NCBI GenBank assembly: GCA_027315165.1
Contig: DAHUYN010000006.1
Coordinates: forward strand, 1 to 64,000
Length of the DNA: 64,000 nt
Origin: Thermoplasmata archaeon
Lineage (GTDB): Archaea; Thermoplasmatota; Thermoplasmata; Lutacidiplasmatales; UBA184
Reading direction: 5' to 3'
A program made the translations under genes and the position numbers. This document shows, piece by piece, positions 1 through 8,655 of this stretch (position 1 is the first letter of the stretch; each line of letters begins with the position of its first letter). Under the pieces are notes generated by a model. The model saw only the letters and a list, made by a program, of their open reading frames with translations, ran no database searches and was not told the origin of the DNA.

Positions 1-1
1 C

Positions 2-715
2 GCCGCGAGCGCCGAGGGCGGGGCCGAGGCACCCCGCGACTTCGTCCGCTACCTCTTCTGGCACCTGCGGCCCGAGTGGCGCCGGAGGGGTCTCGAGGAT
101 CGGCGGGCCGAGCTTGCCGAATGGACCCGGGTCCTCGACGCCCCCGGCGCGGACCTCTCGCTGCGCACCTACTCTCTCGTCGGGACCAAGGCGGGCGTCC
201 ACGGGCTCTTGTGGATGGTCAGCCCGAGGCTCGAGGCCCTCCAGGAGTTCGAGGGCCGTCTGCTCGGCACCACTCTCGCGGGGTTCGTCGACTTCCCCTA
301 CAGCTACCTCGGGATGACCCAGCGCTCGCAGTACCTCGCGGGGCACGCGCACGCGGGCCAGGAGGGATCGCGGGCGCTCCCGTCGAACCGGAGGTACCTC
401 TTCGTCTACCCGTTCATCAAGAAGCGCGAGTGGTACGGCCTCGCCTTCGAGGAGCGGCGGCGGATCATGGGGGAGCACTTCCGGATCGGCCACCGGTTCC
501 CCGCGGTGGACATCCACACCGGCTACTCGTTCGGCCTTGACGACCCCGAGTTCATCCTCGCGTTCGAGGGCGACTCGCCCGCGGAGTTCCTCGACCTCAT
601 CCAGGCGCTCCGCCCCTCGGAGGCGAGCCGGTATACCGCCGTCGAGACCCCGATCTTCACGTGCATCGCCGCCCCGGCGCGGCGCATGGTCGAGCTCGCC
701 GCCGGCCTACCGTGA
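2..715 (+). CDS. hemQ: Coproheme decarboxylase HemQ/ChdC (chlorite-dismutase family), 5' truncated by window edge
   Basis: The open frame runs in from the window edge, so the N-terminus is missing and about 237 residues are visible. The family converts coproheme III to heme b by two oxidative decarboxylations and is the last step of the coproporphyrin-dependent heme route. The stretch YPFIKKREWY matches the segment that holds the catalytic tyrosine in Firmicutes HemQ, and MGEHFRIG carries the likely proximal heme-ligand histidine; the ending on ASRYTAVETP also follows the family. The gene is the first visible member of an operon; its TGA lies inside the GTGA that starts hemL. The ORF track starts at an internal ATG (209), but similarity extends upstream. 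A generic Cld-family protein is the alternative, yet the hemL-hemE-hemH context strongly favours HemQ. Confidence 0.85.
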   Translation, partial: AASAEGGAEAPRDFVRYLFWHLRPEWRRRGLEDRRAELAEWTRVLDAPGADLSLRTYSLVGTKAGVHGLLWMVSPRLEALQEFEGRLLGTTLAGFVDFPYSYLGMTQRSQYLAGHAHAGQEGSRALPSNRRYLFVYPFIKKREWYGLAFEERRRIMGEHFRIGHRFPAVDIHTGYSFGLDDPEFILAFEGDSPAEFLDLIQALRPSEASRYTAVETPIFTCIAAPARRMVELAAGLP

Positions 716-2010
716 GCGCGAGGACACCCGGCCCGCGCTCTCGCGCCGAGTACCGGCGCGCGCAACGCAGCCTCGTCGGCGGCGTCGACAGCCCCGTCCG
801 CGCGTTCACGGCGGTCGGTGGCACCCCCGTCGTCTTCGCGCGCGGTCGTGGACCCTACCTGTGGGACGTCGATGGGCGTCGGTACCTCGACCTCGTCGGC
901 TCGTGGGGGGCGGCCCTCCTCGGCCACGCCGCGCCGGCCGTGGTCCGCGCCGCGAACCGCGCCGCCCGCCACGGCCTCTCCTTCGGGGCCCCCTCTCCCT
1001 ACGAGACCGACCTCGCCGAGCGGATCCGACACGCCGTTCCCGGCGTCGAGAGGCTCCGGTTCGTCAACTCGGGGACCGAGGCCGTGATGTCGGCGGTCCG
1101 GGTCGCGCGCGGGTTCACCGGACGGGCCAAGGTCCTCAAGTTCGACGGCGGCTACCACGGGCACTCCGACGGCCTCCTCGCCCGAGCCGGCTCCGGCGTC
1201 GCCACGCAGTCGCTCGCCGACTCGGCGGGCGTGCCCGCCTCGATCGTCGCCGAGACGCTCGTCGCCCCGTACAACGACCTCGAGGCGGTGCGTCGCACCT
1301 TCGAGGCCCATCCGGAGTCGGTCGCGGCCGTCGTCGTCGAGCCGATCGCGGCGAACATGAACCTCGTCCTCCCGGCACCGGGGTTCCTCGAGGGGCTGAG
1401 CCGCCTGTGCCGCGCCCATGGCGCCCTACTGATCGCGGACGAGGTCATCACGGGGTTCCGCCTGCGCCGCGGGGCGATCTACACGAAGCTCGGGGCCCGC
1501 GCGGACCTCGTCACGTTCGGGAAGGTCATCGGCGGGGGGCTTCCGATCGGCGCCTACGGCGGGCGCGCCGAGGTGATGGAGGTCCTCGCCCCCCTCGGCC
1601 CGGTCTACCAGGCGGGCACGCTCTCGGGGAACCCGGTCGTCATGGCCGCAGGGATCGCCACCCTCGACGCCCTCGGCCCCGAGGTCTATCGGAGGCTGGA
1701 ACGCAACGCGGACGCCCTCGTGGGCCGATGGGCCCGAGCGGCGCGAGACCTCGGGGTCGAGAGGTTCCAGCTGAGCCGGGTGGGGTCGATGATCGGCGTG
1801 TTCTTCGGCCCCTCGCCGCCTCGCTCCTACACCGAGGCCGGGCAGGTCGAGCGGCCCCGATACCGACGGTTCTTCCATGCGATGCTCGAGGCCGGCGTCT
1901 ACCTGCCGCCGTCGCCGCTCGAGACGACGTTCCTCTCCGCGGCGATGGCCCCTCGGGACCTCGACGAGGCCGTCGAGGCCGGGGCACGCGCGCTGCGGAC
2001 GGTGGGGTGA
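712..2010 (+). CDS. hemL: Glutamate-1-semialdehyde 2,1-aminomutase
   Basis: A PLP enzyme of 432 residues that moves the amino group of glutamate-1-semialdehyde to give 5-aminolevulinate, the committed tetrapyrrole precursor. Visible family marks are GGVDSPVRAF near the N-terminus, GGYHGHSDG, the DEVITGFR segment with the PLP-binding aspartate, and TFGKVIGGG carrying the Schiff-base lysine. Length is normal. I chose the GTG at 712, which overlaps the hemQ stop as GTGA and leaves only a short leader before the conserved SLVGGVDSP; the ORF track's start at 661 would sit within hemQ. Its own stop overlaps the hemE start by 4 bp, implying translational coupling. Confidence 0.95.
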   Translation: MSARTPGPRSRAEYRRAQRSLVGGVDSPVRAFTAVGGTPVVFARGRGPYLWDVDGRRYLDLVGSWGAALLGHAAPAVVRAANRAARHGLSFGAPSPYETDLAERIRHAVPGVERLRFVNSGTEAVMSAVRVARGFTGRAKVLKFDGGYHGHSDGLLARAGSGVATQSLADSAGVPASIVAETLVAPYNDLEAVRRTFEAHPESVAAVVVEPIAANMNLVLPAPGFLEGLSRLCRAHGALLIADEVITGFRLRRGAIYTKLGARADLVTFGKVIGGGLPIGAYGGRAEVMEVLAPLGPVYQAGTLSGNPVVMAAGIATLDALGPEVYRRLERNADALVGRWARAARDLGVERFQLSRVGSMIGVFFGPSPPRSYTEAGQVERPRYRRFFHAMLEAGVYLPPSPLETTFLSAAMAPRDLDEAVEAGARALRTVG

Positions 2011-3059
2011 GGGGGCTGGAGCGCCGGGATCGCCTCGTGCGAGCGCTGCGAGGAGAGGACGTCGACGCCGTGCCGGTCTGGCTGATGCGACAGGCCGGCC
2101 GACACCTCCCGGGCTACCGGGCGCTCAGAGCCCAGCACGGCATCCTCGAGATCGCTCGCACGCCCGAACTCGCCGCCGAGGTGACCCTCGAGCCCCTCGA
2201 GCGCTTCGACCTTGACGCCGCCGTCGTCTTCGCCGACATCACGCTCCCCTTCTTCGGCCTCGGCGTGGACTTCCAGATCGACCCGGGCGTCGGACCGGTC
2301 GTCGCCAGGCCCATCCGCAGCGCCGACGGCGTCGAGGCGCTGCGGCCGTTCGAGGCCCGGCGCGACGCGGGCTTCGTCGGAGAGGCGATACGACGGTTCC
2401 GTGACCGGCGGCCGGACCGGCCGATCCTCGGCTTTGCCGGGGCGCCGTTCACGCTCGCGAGCTACCTCATCGAGGGGGCCCCCTCGAAGGAGCATCTCCA
2501 GACCCGGCGGCTCGTGCAGGGGGAGCCCGCCCTCGTCGGACGTCTCCTCGACCGGCTCACCGAGATGACGATCGACTACCTTCGGATGCAGGCGAACGCG
2601 GGGGCCGCCGCGCTCCAGCTGTTCGACACCTGGGCCGGCCAGCTCACGCCGCGCAGCTATGCGTCGCTCGTCCTCCCGCGCGTGAGCGCGATCTTCGACG
2701 CGTTGCGACCCCTCCACGTGCCGACGATCTACTTCTCCACCGGCTCGGCCCACCTCACCCGACTCCTCGGTCGGACGGGGGCCGACGCGCTCGGCGTCGA
2801 CTGGCGCGCGCCGCTCGGAGCGGTCCGGGAGGTCGCGGGTCCCGACCTCGCGCTCCAGGGCAACCTGGACCCGGCGGTGCTCGTGACGGAGCCCGAGACC
2901 GTGCGCCGCGAGGCGCGAGCGGTGCTCGACGAGCTTCCGGAGGGCAGGGGACACGTTTTCAACCTGGGACACGGGGTACCCCCGGACGCCCGTCCGGAGT
3001 GTGTGGAAGCGTTGGTCGACTTCGTTCACGAGTACTCCGCCGCCAGGAGCCGACGATGA
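2007..3059 (+). CDS. hemE: Uroporphyrinogen decarboxylase
   Basis: Decarboxylates the four acetate side chains of uroporphyrinogen III to give coproporphyrinogen III in the cytosol. The signature PVWLMRQAGRHLPGYR is near residue 20, FADITLPFFGLGVDF follows, and GNLDP and FNLGHGVPP near the end are family hallmarks; 350 residues is the usual length. The GTG at 2007 overlaps the hemL TGA (GTGA), and the gene's own stop shares ATGA with hemH. Presence of HemE separates this organism from those using the siroheme (Ahb) route, which bypasses coproporphyrinogen. The ORF track entry starting at 537 is an artefactual extension in a GC-rich open frame. Confidence 0.95.
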   Translation: MRGLERRDRLVRALRGEDVDAVPVWLMRQAGRHLPGYRALRAQHGILEIARTPELAAEVTLEPLERFDLDAAVVFADITLPFFGLGVDFQIDPGVGPVVARPIRSADGVEALRPFEARRDAGFVGEAIRRFRDRRPDRPILGFAGAPFTLASYLIEGAPSKEHLQTRRLVQGEPALVGRLLDRLTEMTIDYLRMQANAGAAALQLFDTWAGQLTPRSYASLVLPRVSAIFDALRPLHVPTIYFSTGSAHLTRLLGRTGADALGVDWRAPLGAVREVAGPDLALQGNLDPAVLVTEPETVRREARAVLDELPEGRGHVFNLGHGVPPDARPECVEALVDFVHEYSAARSRR

Positions 3060-3973
3060 CCGAGGAAACGAACGTCGAGGGAACGGGCGTCCTCCTCATG
3101 GGCTACGGAAGCCCGGCGGGACCGGAGGACCTTCCCGGCTACCTCACCGACGTGCTCGCGGGCCGGCCGCCGTCGCCGGAGATGGTGCGCGAGTACGAAC
3201 GACGGTACGGCCTCATCGGCTGGTCGCCGCAGCTTCGGATCCTCACCTCGATGCGGTCGAAGCTCGAGCGACGCCTCCGGGGGACCGCGGCCCCCTTCCC
3301 CGTCTTCCTCGGCACCAAGCACTGGACGCCCCACATCGGTGAGGCGATCCCCGAGGCGGCGTCGCAAGGGATCCGGCGCCTGATCGCGATCCCCCTCTCT
3401 CCCTACGCCTCGCCGTGGATCCTCGAGCCCTACCGAAAGGCGATCGAACGGGGACGTCGCGAGGCTCGCGGCGAGGTCCTCGTCGACCTCCGGGCCGGCT
3501 GGCACGCCAACCCCCACTGGATCCGCTACTGGACCGAGACGATCCACAAGAGCCTGCGCGAGGGCGCCGCCAAGCAGATGCCTCTCCTCTCGGCCCACAG
3601 CCTGCCCGAGCGGCACCGCGCCGCCGGGGACCCGTACCCGGAGATCCTCTCGACCACGGCGGCGGCGATCGCCCGGGAGGCGCGCCTGGAGCCCTGGGAC
3701 TTCACCTACCAGAGCGCCGGCAACACGACGGAGCCCTGGCTCGGACCGGACATCACCGAGAAGATGCGGGAGTGGCGCCGCAAAGGCTGGTCGGAGCAGC
3801 TCGTCGCCCCGATCGGCTTCGTCTTCGAGCACCTCGAGGTCCTCTACGACCTCGACGTCGTCATTCGAGCCTTCGCGGAGTCCCACGGGATCGGCTATCA
3901 CCGCACGCCGATGCCGAACGACGACGACCGGCTCATCGAGGCCCTCGCGTCGATCGTCCTCGAGGGGTCGTGA
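3056..3973 (+). CDS. hemH: Ferrochelatase, probably coproporphyrin ferrochelatase (HemH/CpfC)
   Basis: Inserts Fe2+ into the porphyrin; with hemQ in the same operon the substrate is most likely coproporphyrin III rather than protoporphyrin IX. The metal-handling histidine lies in LSAHSLPER (about residue 180) and the partner glutamate in NTTEPWLGPD (about residue 220), both standard. The N-terminal VLLMGYGSP is the usual first strand. There is no [2Fe-2S]-type cysteine tail and no membrane segment, as in monomeric bacterial enzymes. At 305 residues it is of normal length. The start is the ATG shared with the hemE stop (ATGA). The downstream acetyltransferase begins with GTGA overlapping the hemH stop. 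Confidence 0.93.
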   Translation: MTEETNVEGTGVLLMGYGSPAGPEDLPGYLTDVLAGRPPSPEMVREYERRYGLIGWSPQLRILTSMRSKLERRLRGTAAPFPVFLGTKHWTPHIGEAIPEAASQGIRRLIAIPLSPYASPWILEPYRKAIERGRREARGEVLVDLRAGWHANPHWIRYWTETIHKSLREGAAKQMPLLSAHSLPERHRAAGDPYPEILSTTAAAIAREARLEPWDFTYQSAGNTTEPWLGPDITEKMREWRRKGWSEQLVAPIGFVFEHLEVLYDLDVVIRAFAESHGIGYHRTPMPNDDDRLIEALASIVLEGS

Positions 3974-4695
3974 CGGCTCGGTCCCCCGCTCGGCGACGGC
4001 CCGAGGCACCTCTCGCCCGGCCGTCCCGGCGGCCGCGACCCTCGGCGTCGGGGCCCGTCGGTCGCTCCCCGCCCCCACCCGCTCGGCGCGGGCCCGAGCC
4101 CCGGCCCCCGACGTCGCTGATCGCGCGACCGCTGTCGACCGAGACCTGGCCGGCCTTCGCGCGACTCGTCGAAAAGCACGGCGGGATCTTCGGCGGCTGC
4201 TGGTGCATCTCCTTCCACCTCGAGCCGGGCGAGAACCAACAGTGGGCCGGTCGGTATCGGGAGCTCAAGGAGGCTCGCGTTCGCGACGGGCGCGCGCACG
4301 CCGCCCTGGTCTTCGACGGTCCGGACGCCGTCGGGTGGTGCCAGTATGGCCCGACGGCGGAGCTCCCGAACATCCGGAGCCGGAAGGAGTACGACAAGGG
4401 ACGGGACCGTCTCCCCGACTGGCGGATCACCTGCTTCTTCATCGACCGCGAGCGCCGCGGCCGGGGGATCGCCGCTCTCGCCCTCGACGAGGCTCTCCGG
4501 CTGATCGCGCGGTCCGGTGGTGGGAGTGTCGAAGCCTACCCGGAGGACTACACGGACGAGCGGACCTCGAGCTCCTTCCTCTGCAGCGGGACGCTCGGGA
4601 TGTTCGAGAAGGCGGGCTTCGAGAAGACCCGCCGGATCGCGATGCGTCGCTGGGTCGTCGTCCGGAAGGTGGCGAGCGAGCCTCCGGCCGCCTGA
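3970..4695 (+). CDS. GNAT-family N-acetyltransferase
   Basis: The fold and motifs are of the GCN5-related acetyltransferases, which transfer acetyl from acetyl-CoA to an amine. The acetyl-CoA-binding loop is seen as RERRGRGIA near residue 160 and the closing helix as GMFEKAGFEKTRR. The first ~45 residues are Arg/Pro-rich and probably disordered; no ATG/GTG exists between them and the domain, so the GTG overlapping the hemH stop is the only plausible start. A CWC at about residue 77 is unusual. The 4-bp overlap makes it the last visible gene of the heme operon, but nothing in the sequence ties it to heme; the substrate is unknown. Confidence 0.75.
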   Translation: MTARSPARRRPEAPLARPSRRPRPSASGPVGRSPPPPARRGPEPRPPTSLIARPLSTETWPAFARLVEKHGGIFGGCWCISFHLEPGENQQWAGRYRELKEARVRDGRAHAALVFDGPDAVGWCQYGPTAELPNIRSRKEYDKGRDRLPDWRITCFFIDRERRGRGIAALALDEALRLIARSGGGSVEAYPEDYTDERTSSSFLCSGTLGMFEKAGFEKTRRIAMRRWVVVRKVASEPPAA

Positions 4696-4914
4696 GCGGC
4701 CCGGTCGGGACGCCTCGGGACCGAGCGGGGCCGGAGAGCGCCCGCCGGCGAGGCGCTGAGCCGGGCGTCCGATGCGCGGCGGCTCCGGACGTGGTTCGAG
4801 GGCTCGGAGCCGATCCACTCTCCCGATCGCGTCTATGCCCGGGAGCCGGCCCGACAGCGCCGGGGCCCTCCCGAGCAAGTCGGTCTCGGCCCCGACGTTC
4901 GTGCGCCCGGTCGA

Positions 4915-4922
4915 CCCTAAAG
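4915..4922 (+). promoter_or_regulatory. TATA-like element of the APH-family gene
   Basis: The sequence CCCTAAAG lies about 33 nt before the ATG at 4951 in otherwise GC-rich DNA. The same CTTTAG/CTAAAG core recurs upstream of other genes in this window. Confidence 0.4.
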
Positions 4923-4950
4923 CCCACCGAGGCTCGTCCCCCGACAGCTC

Positions 4951-5937
4951 ATGAGCGCCGGCCCGAGACGGACCTCGGCTCGCACCCCCCGACCGCCCAT
5001 CCCGCCCGCTCGCGGACCCCGACTGGGCTGGAGCGACGTCCCGGAACCGGTGCGACTCGGGATCGAAGCCCGCCTCGGGGCGAGGATCACGGGCGCCAGG
5101 ACCCGACGCATCGGATTCTCGCGCGCGTTCGCCGGGGTCGTGACGGATGCCTCGGGGGCGAGGACCTTCCTCAAGACCGTCGGCCCGTCCCCGAACCCGT
5201 CCGCCCCCGAAGTCCATCGCCAGGAGATCCGTCACCTGTCGCGGCTACCGCGAGGGCTCCCCGTGCCGAGGCTGCTCTGGAGCCAGGAGACGGGCGGATG
5301 GGTCACGATGGCCCTCGAGCCGATCTCCGGGCACTCGCCCCGGCTGCCCTGGCGCTCGCGCGACCTCGAGCGGGTCTTCGCGGCGTGGAAACGGCTCTCC
5401 GAACGGTTGACCCCGGCCCCTTCGGGCTTCCCATCGCTCGCGGACGACGCGCCGTTCGGATGGAGATCCTTGCAGGAGAGCACCCGGCTTCCCGCGAGCG
5501 AGCGGGTCGGAAGGCTCACCCCTTGGGTGCGAGCCCACCTCGAAGAGCTTGTCGAGATCGAGGCCGAGTGGCCTCGGGCCACGGTCGGGAGCACTCTCCT
5601 CCACGGCGACCTGAGGGCCGACAACCTCCTGCTCACGAAGGACGAGGTGTTCTTCGTCGATTGGCCCAAAGCGTGTGTGGGCGCCTCCTGGGTCGATCCT
5701 CTCGGGATGTTGCCGAGCGTCGCCATGCAGGGTGGACCCCCTCCCTGGAAGCTCTGGGGGAAGGTTCCGGGAACAGAGAACGTGCCCGTTCACGGCACCC
5801 GAGCGATGCTCGCCGCGATCGCGGGGTACTTCGTCGAGCGTTCCCTCAGGGCCGCCACGCCGGACCGCCGGACCCTGCGAGAGTTCCAGAGAGCGCAGGG
5901 AGCATGGGCGGTCACGTGGCTTCGTAGACTGATGTAG
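4951..5937 (+). CDS. Aminoglycoside phosphotransferase (APH)/choline-kinase-like protein
   Basis: A 328-residue small-molecule kinase-like protein. The catalytic loop reads HGDLRADNLL (about residue 215) and is followed by VFFVDW, the equivalent of the metal-binding DFG, as in APH, choline and homoserine kinases. An N-terminal lobe is present with a probable ATP-binding lysine in RTFLKTVGP. The first ~25 residues are Pro/Arg-rich. It stands alone, between the heme operon and tRNA-Thr. The family phosphorylates hydroxyl groups of many small molecules; nothing here identifies the substrate, and drug resistance should not be assumed. Confidence 0.75.
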   Translation: MSAGPRRTSARTPRPPIPPARGPRLGWSDVPEPVRLGIEARLGARITGARTRRIGFSRAFAGVVTDASGARTFLKTVGPSPNPSAPEVHRQEIRHLSRLPRGLPVPRLLWSQETGGWVTMALEPISGHSPRLPWRSRDLERVFAAWKRLSERLTPAPSGFPSLADDAPFGWRSLQESTRLPASERVGRLTPWVRAHLEELVEIEAEWPRATVGSTLLHGDLRADNLLLTKDEVFFVDWPKACVGASWVDPLGMLPSVAMQGGPPPWKLWGKVPGTENVPVHGTRAMLAAIAGYFVERSLRAATPDRRTLREFQRAQGAWAVTWLRRLM

Positions 5938-6075
5938 AAGGAGACCGGGACCCGGTCCATCGACCCCTCACGAAGGATCGAACCTGGGGCACGGGGGTCA
6001 CCATCGGCCCGTCGGGTCGACGTCGGCGGGCTTCACGACCCCGGGAGCCGCGCAAGCCGCCGGGCCGGGAGAAGC

Positions 6076-6148
6076 AGCCACTGGAGGGATTCGAACCCCC
6101 GACCTGCTGATTACGAATCAGCCGCTCTGCCGGCTGAGCTACAGTGGC
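6076..6148 (-). tRNA. tRNA-Thr (anticodon CGU)
   Basis: Reading the minus strand, GCCACTG pairs with CAGTGGC as a perfect 7-bp acceptor stem. The anticodon arm GCTGA-TTCGTAA-TCAGC places CGT at positions 34-36, and the T-arm loop is TTCGAAT. The discriminator is U, as expected for archaeal tRNA-Thr, and CCA is not encoded. No intron is seen. Confidence 0.95.
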
Positions 6149-6173
6149 GACCGGGAGGGCCGAGACCCGGTTC

Positions 6174-6183
6174 TTCATAACTT
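6174..6183 (-). promoter_or_regulatory. TATA-like element for tRNA-Thr
   Basis: On the minus strand AAGTTATGAA is centred about 30 nt before the first base of the tRNA, the spacing expected for an archaeal TATA box. Confidence 0.5.
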
Positions 6184-6608
6184 TGGGCTATCCCCCGACC
6201 GCGTCGGCGAGCGCCTCGCGCTCTCGAACCGGCCGGGAGCGGCTCGACCGGAGGGCCCAGCGACATCGACGGAGAGTGCGGCCCTTGCGTCCTGTCTAAG
6301 CCCGAAGGGTCGCCCACGTCGGACCGACGCGACGTCGAGCCGACGAGCGGTGTGACGGCGTCGGACGGGTTCCGCTTCGAGGCGGCTCCGGCGAGGGTGG
6401 GGGACGCCCGCCGTAGGCCGCGAACGCCTGCGAACGCGCTTCGCGGTCCTGCCGCCCGGTTCGCCTGGTCCGACGGGGGGACTCTGTTTCCCACGCGGAC
6501 GCTCGAGAGGAGCACGGTCGGCGTAGGGGCCCGGTCCTGGGGCCGAGCGACCCGGCACGCCCCCGCGAGAATGGGTTCGCCGGCCTCAGAGCCCGAACCG
6601 GGCTCGGC
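6184..6608. other. Stretch without a recognisable gene
   Basis: About 425 bp between the tRNA-Thr promoter and the DoxX-like gene. The ORFs here (for example 6352-6744 plus and 6296-6709 minus) are Arg/Pro/Ser-rich, have no family resemblance and overlap each other on all frames. I see no repeat or RNA fold that stands out. Confidence 0.5.
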
Positions 6609-7178
6609 TCACGCGGCCGGGGGGCCTCGAGCTCCCGAGGAGGGCACGGCCGGCTCCGGGGTCCCTCGGAACTCGGCGAGTGCGGCCCACCCGGGCCACC
6701 GGCGCTCAATGAGGTGGTCGAGGCTCCAGCGGCTCGAGCCGTAGGCCGAGTTGATCACGATGAGCATGAGGAACACCATCGCGTAGACGACGCCCCCACC
6801 CGGGTCGGTCGACCCCGCCCCGTACGGTCCGCCGAACCCCTCGGGGACGGCCCAGATGAACAGGCTCAGGACCGCTCCGCCGATGTAGGCGATCTTGCGC
6901 ATGAAGCCGAAGACGAGGCCCAGGCCGAGGGCCAGCTCGAGGATCCCGACGAGATCGACCCAGAACGCCGGGTTCGCCGAGGCCTGGTTCGCCCAGAAGG
7001 TGAACCAGCCTTGAAGCCAGTCCGGCTGACCGCTGCCCGAGATCATACCGGGAAACTGGTCGACGAACCCGGGCACGAACTTGAAGGCCCCATCGATCAG
7101 CCAGAGCCCGCCGAACACGATCCGGAACAGGGACTTCAGGCTCGCCGCGTTGCGTCCCCACCAACTTACGGATTCCAT
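6609..7178 (-). CDS. DoxX-like integral membrane protein
   Basis: A 189-residue protein with four hydrophobic segments (about residues 14-32, 72-92, 95-110 and 128-146) in the DoxX/DoxD-like arrangement. FRIVFGGLWLIDGAFKF at the N-terminus and the GILELALGLGLVFGF helix are typical of the superfamily. Members are associated with thiosulfate:quinone oxidoreductase and other redox functions, but many are uncharacterised. The C-terminal ~25 residues are Pro/Ala/Gly-rich. The start ATG at 7178 is preceded at about 50 nt by a CTTAACG TATA-like element. It has no operon partner, so a specific role cannot be assigned. Confidence 0.75.
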   Translation of the reverse strand: MESVSWWGRNAASLKSLFRIVFGGLWLIDGAFKFVPGFVDQFPGMISGSGQPDWLQGWFTFWANQASANPAFWVDLVGILELALGLGLVFGFMRKIAYIGGAVLSLFIWAVPEGFGGPYGAGSTDPGGGVVYAMVFLMLIVINSAYGSSRWSLDHLIERRWPGWAALAEFRGTPEPAVPSSGARGPPAA

Positions 7179-7428
7179 GCGACCTCGACCCCGGCCGTGC
7201 GGCCGTGGGGTCGTGGCCTCCGCACGTTAAGCCCTGTCGGTCAACCCCTCTTCACCCACCGAGGTCGCGGCGCTCGCTCTCGACGGGGACCGGGGGGCCC
7301 GGAACGATACGCGCGCGCCGCACGACGCCGATAGGCGCACACGCGCACGGAGCCCGCGGGCTCGCCCGCCCCGGCCGCTCTCCGGGCGGTCCCCGGAAGG
7401 AAACGGTGCCGCCCCGCGGGCGGCGGGC

Positions 7429-8655
7429 TCACAGGGTGTCGAGCGCGTCCCGAAGGTCCTTGAGGAGGTCATCGCTCTCCTCGATGCCGAGCGAGAGCCG
7501 GACGAACCCGGGGGCGATCCCGCGGGCGGCGAGCTCGGCCTCCGACAGATGGACATGCGACGTCTCCGACGGGATCGAGGCGAGGCTCTCGACGCCCCCG
7601 AGACTCGGCGCGACGTGCACGAGCCGGAGGGCCTTGAGGAACCTCCGGGCGGCGGGGCGGCCTCCCTCGAGGACGAGGCCGACCATCCCGCTCCGCCCCT
7701 GCATCTGCGTCGAGGCGAGCGACGCCTCGGCCGGCGAGAAGCTCCCCGGATAGTGGACCGAGCGGACCTTCGGGTGCGACCGGAGGGCCTCGGAGACGGC
7801 CGCGCCGTTGGCGTTGTGTCGAGCCATGCGGACCGACAGGGTCCGTAGCCCGCGCAACAGGAGGAACGCGGCGAGCGGGTCGAGGGTCGCGCCCAGGATC
7901 CAACGGGTCCGGTCGATCCGCTCGAGGAGCTTGTGCGGCCCCGCGACGACGCCGGCCACGAGGTCCGAGTGGCCGCCCAGATACTTCGTGGCGCTGTGGA
8001 CGACAAGGTCGGCGCCGAGGGCCAGCGGGCGCTGGTTCACGGGCGTCGCGAGCGTGCTGTCGACGACCGAGAGGGCGCCGACGCGGTCCGCCGCCCGCGC
8101 CCACCGCGCGAGGTCGTGGACGCGGAGCGTCGGGTTCGTCGGCGACTCGAGCAGGACGAGACGGGTCGAGGGACCGAGAACGCTCTCGGGCTCCTGCGCC
8201 GGCCCGTCGGAGACCCAGCGGACCCGGACGCCGAAGCGGGGCAGGAGCTCCGACAGGAGGTCGAGCGTACCTCCATAAAGCGTCTCGAGCGCGACGACCT
8301 CGTCGCCGGCCTCGACGTTCGCGAGGACGGTCGCGGCGATCGCCGCCATGCCGGAGGCGAAGACTCGCGCCCCTTGCGCCCCCTCGAGCCGCCGCACGAC
8401 CTCCTGGACGGCCTGGTGCGTCGGGTTCTCATATCGCGTGTAGAGGAAGACCTGGCCGTCCCCGCGGGCCTCGGAGTTCTCCTCCGGAGAATGGAACGTC
8501 GAGGTCTGATAGATCGGGGCCACGACGGCCCCTGCGTTGCGCTCGGGGCGCCGGTCGGCGTGGACCGCGAGCGTCCCGGGGCCCAGCCACTCGGGAAGGG
8601 GGTCGAACCGACCGTCGACCGAGCGCGGTCGGGGCCGCACGGGCTCGCCGCTCAC
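7429..8655 (-). CDS. Cystathionine gamma-synthase/gamma-lyase family PLP enzyme
   Basis: A 408-residue PLP enzyme of Cys/Met metabolism, forming or cleaving the C-S bond of cystathionine or a related thioether. AVVAPIYQTSTF, YTRYENPT, FASGMAAI and VVHSATKYLGGHSD (PLP lysine) appear in order, and VAPSLGGVESLASIP near the C-terminus is diagnostic. The start is a GTG overlapping the nadM TGA by 4 bp, so the two genes are coupled. Family members (MetB, MetC, MetY, CGL) are not separable from sequence alone; lack of neighbouring met genes leaves the direction of the reaction open. Confidence 0.85.
   Translation of the reverse strand: MSGEPVRPRPRSVDGRFDPLPEWLGPGTLAVHADRRPERNAGAVVAPIYQTSTFHSPEENSEARGDGQVFLYTRYENPTHQAVQEVVRRLEGAQGARVFASGMAAIAATVLANVEAGDEVVALETLYGGTLDLLSELLPRFGVRVRWVSDGPAQEPESVLGPSTRLVLLESPTNPTLRVHDLARWARAADRVGALSVVDSTLATPVNQRPLALGADLVVHSATKYLGGHSDLVAGVVAGPHKLLERIDRTRWILGATLDPLAAFLLLRGLRTLSVRMARHNANGAAVSEALRSHPKVRSVHYPGSFSPAEASLASTQMQGRSGMVGLVLEGGRPAARRFLKALRLVHVAPSLGGVESLASIPSETSHVHLSEAELAARGIAPGFVRLSLGIEESDDLLKDLRDALDTL

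Noticed and set aside
537-2006. N-terminal extension of hemE in the ORF track
   Set aside because: Overlaps hemQ and hemL, low-complexity; the GTGA overlap at 2007 gives the correct start.
6352-6744. Small plus-strand ORF after tRNA-Thr
   Set aside because: Overlaps the DoxX-like gene and has shadow-like composition.
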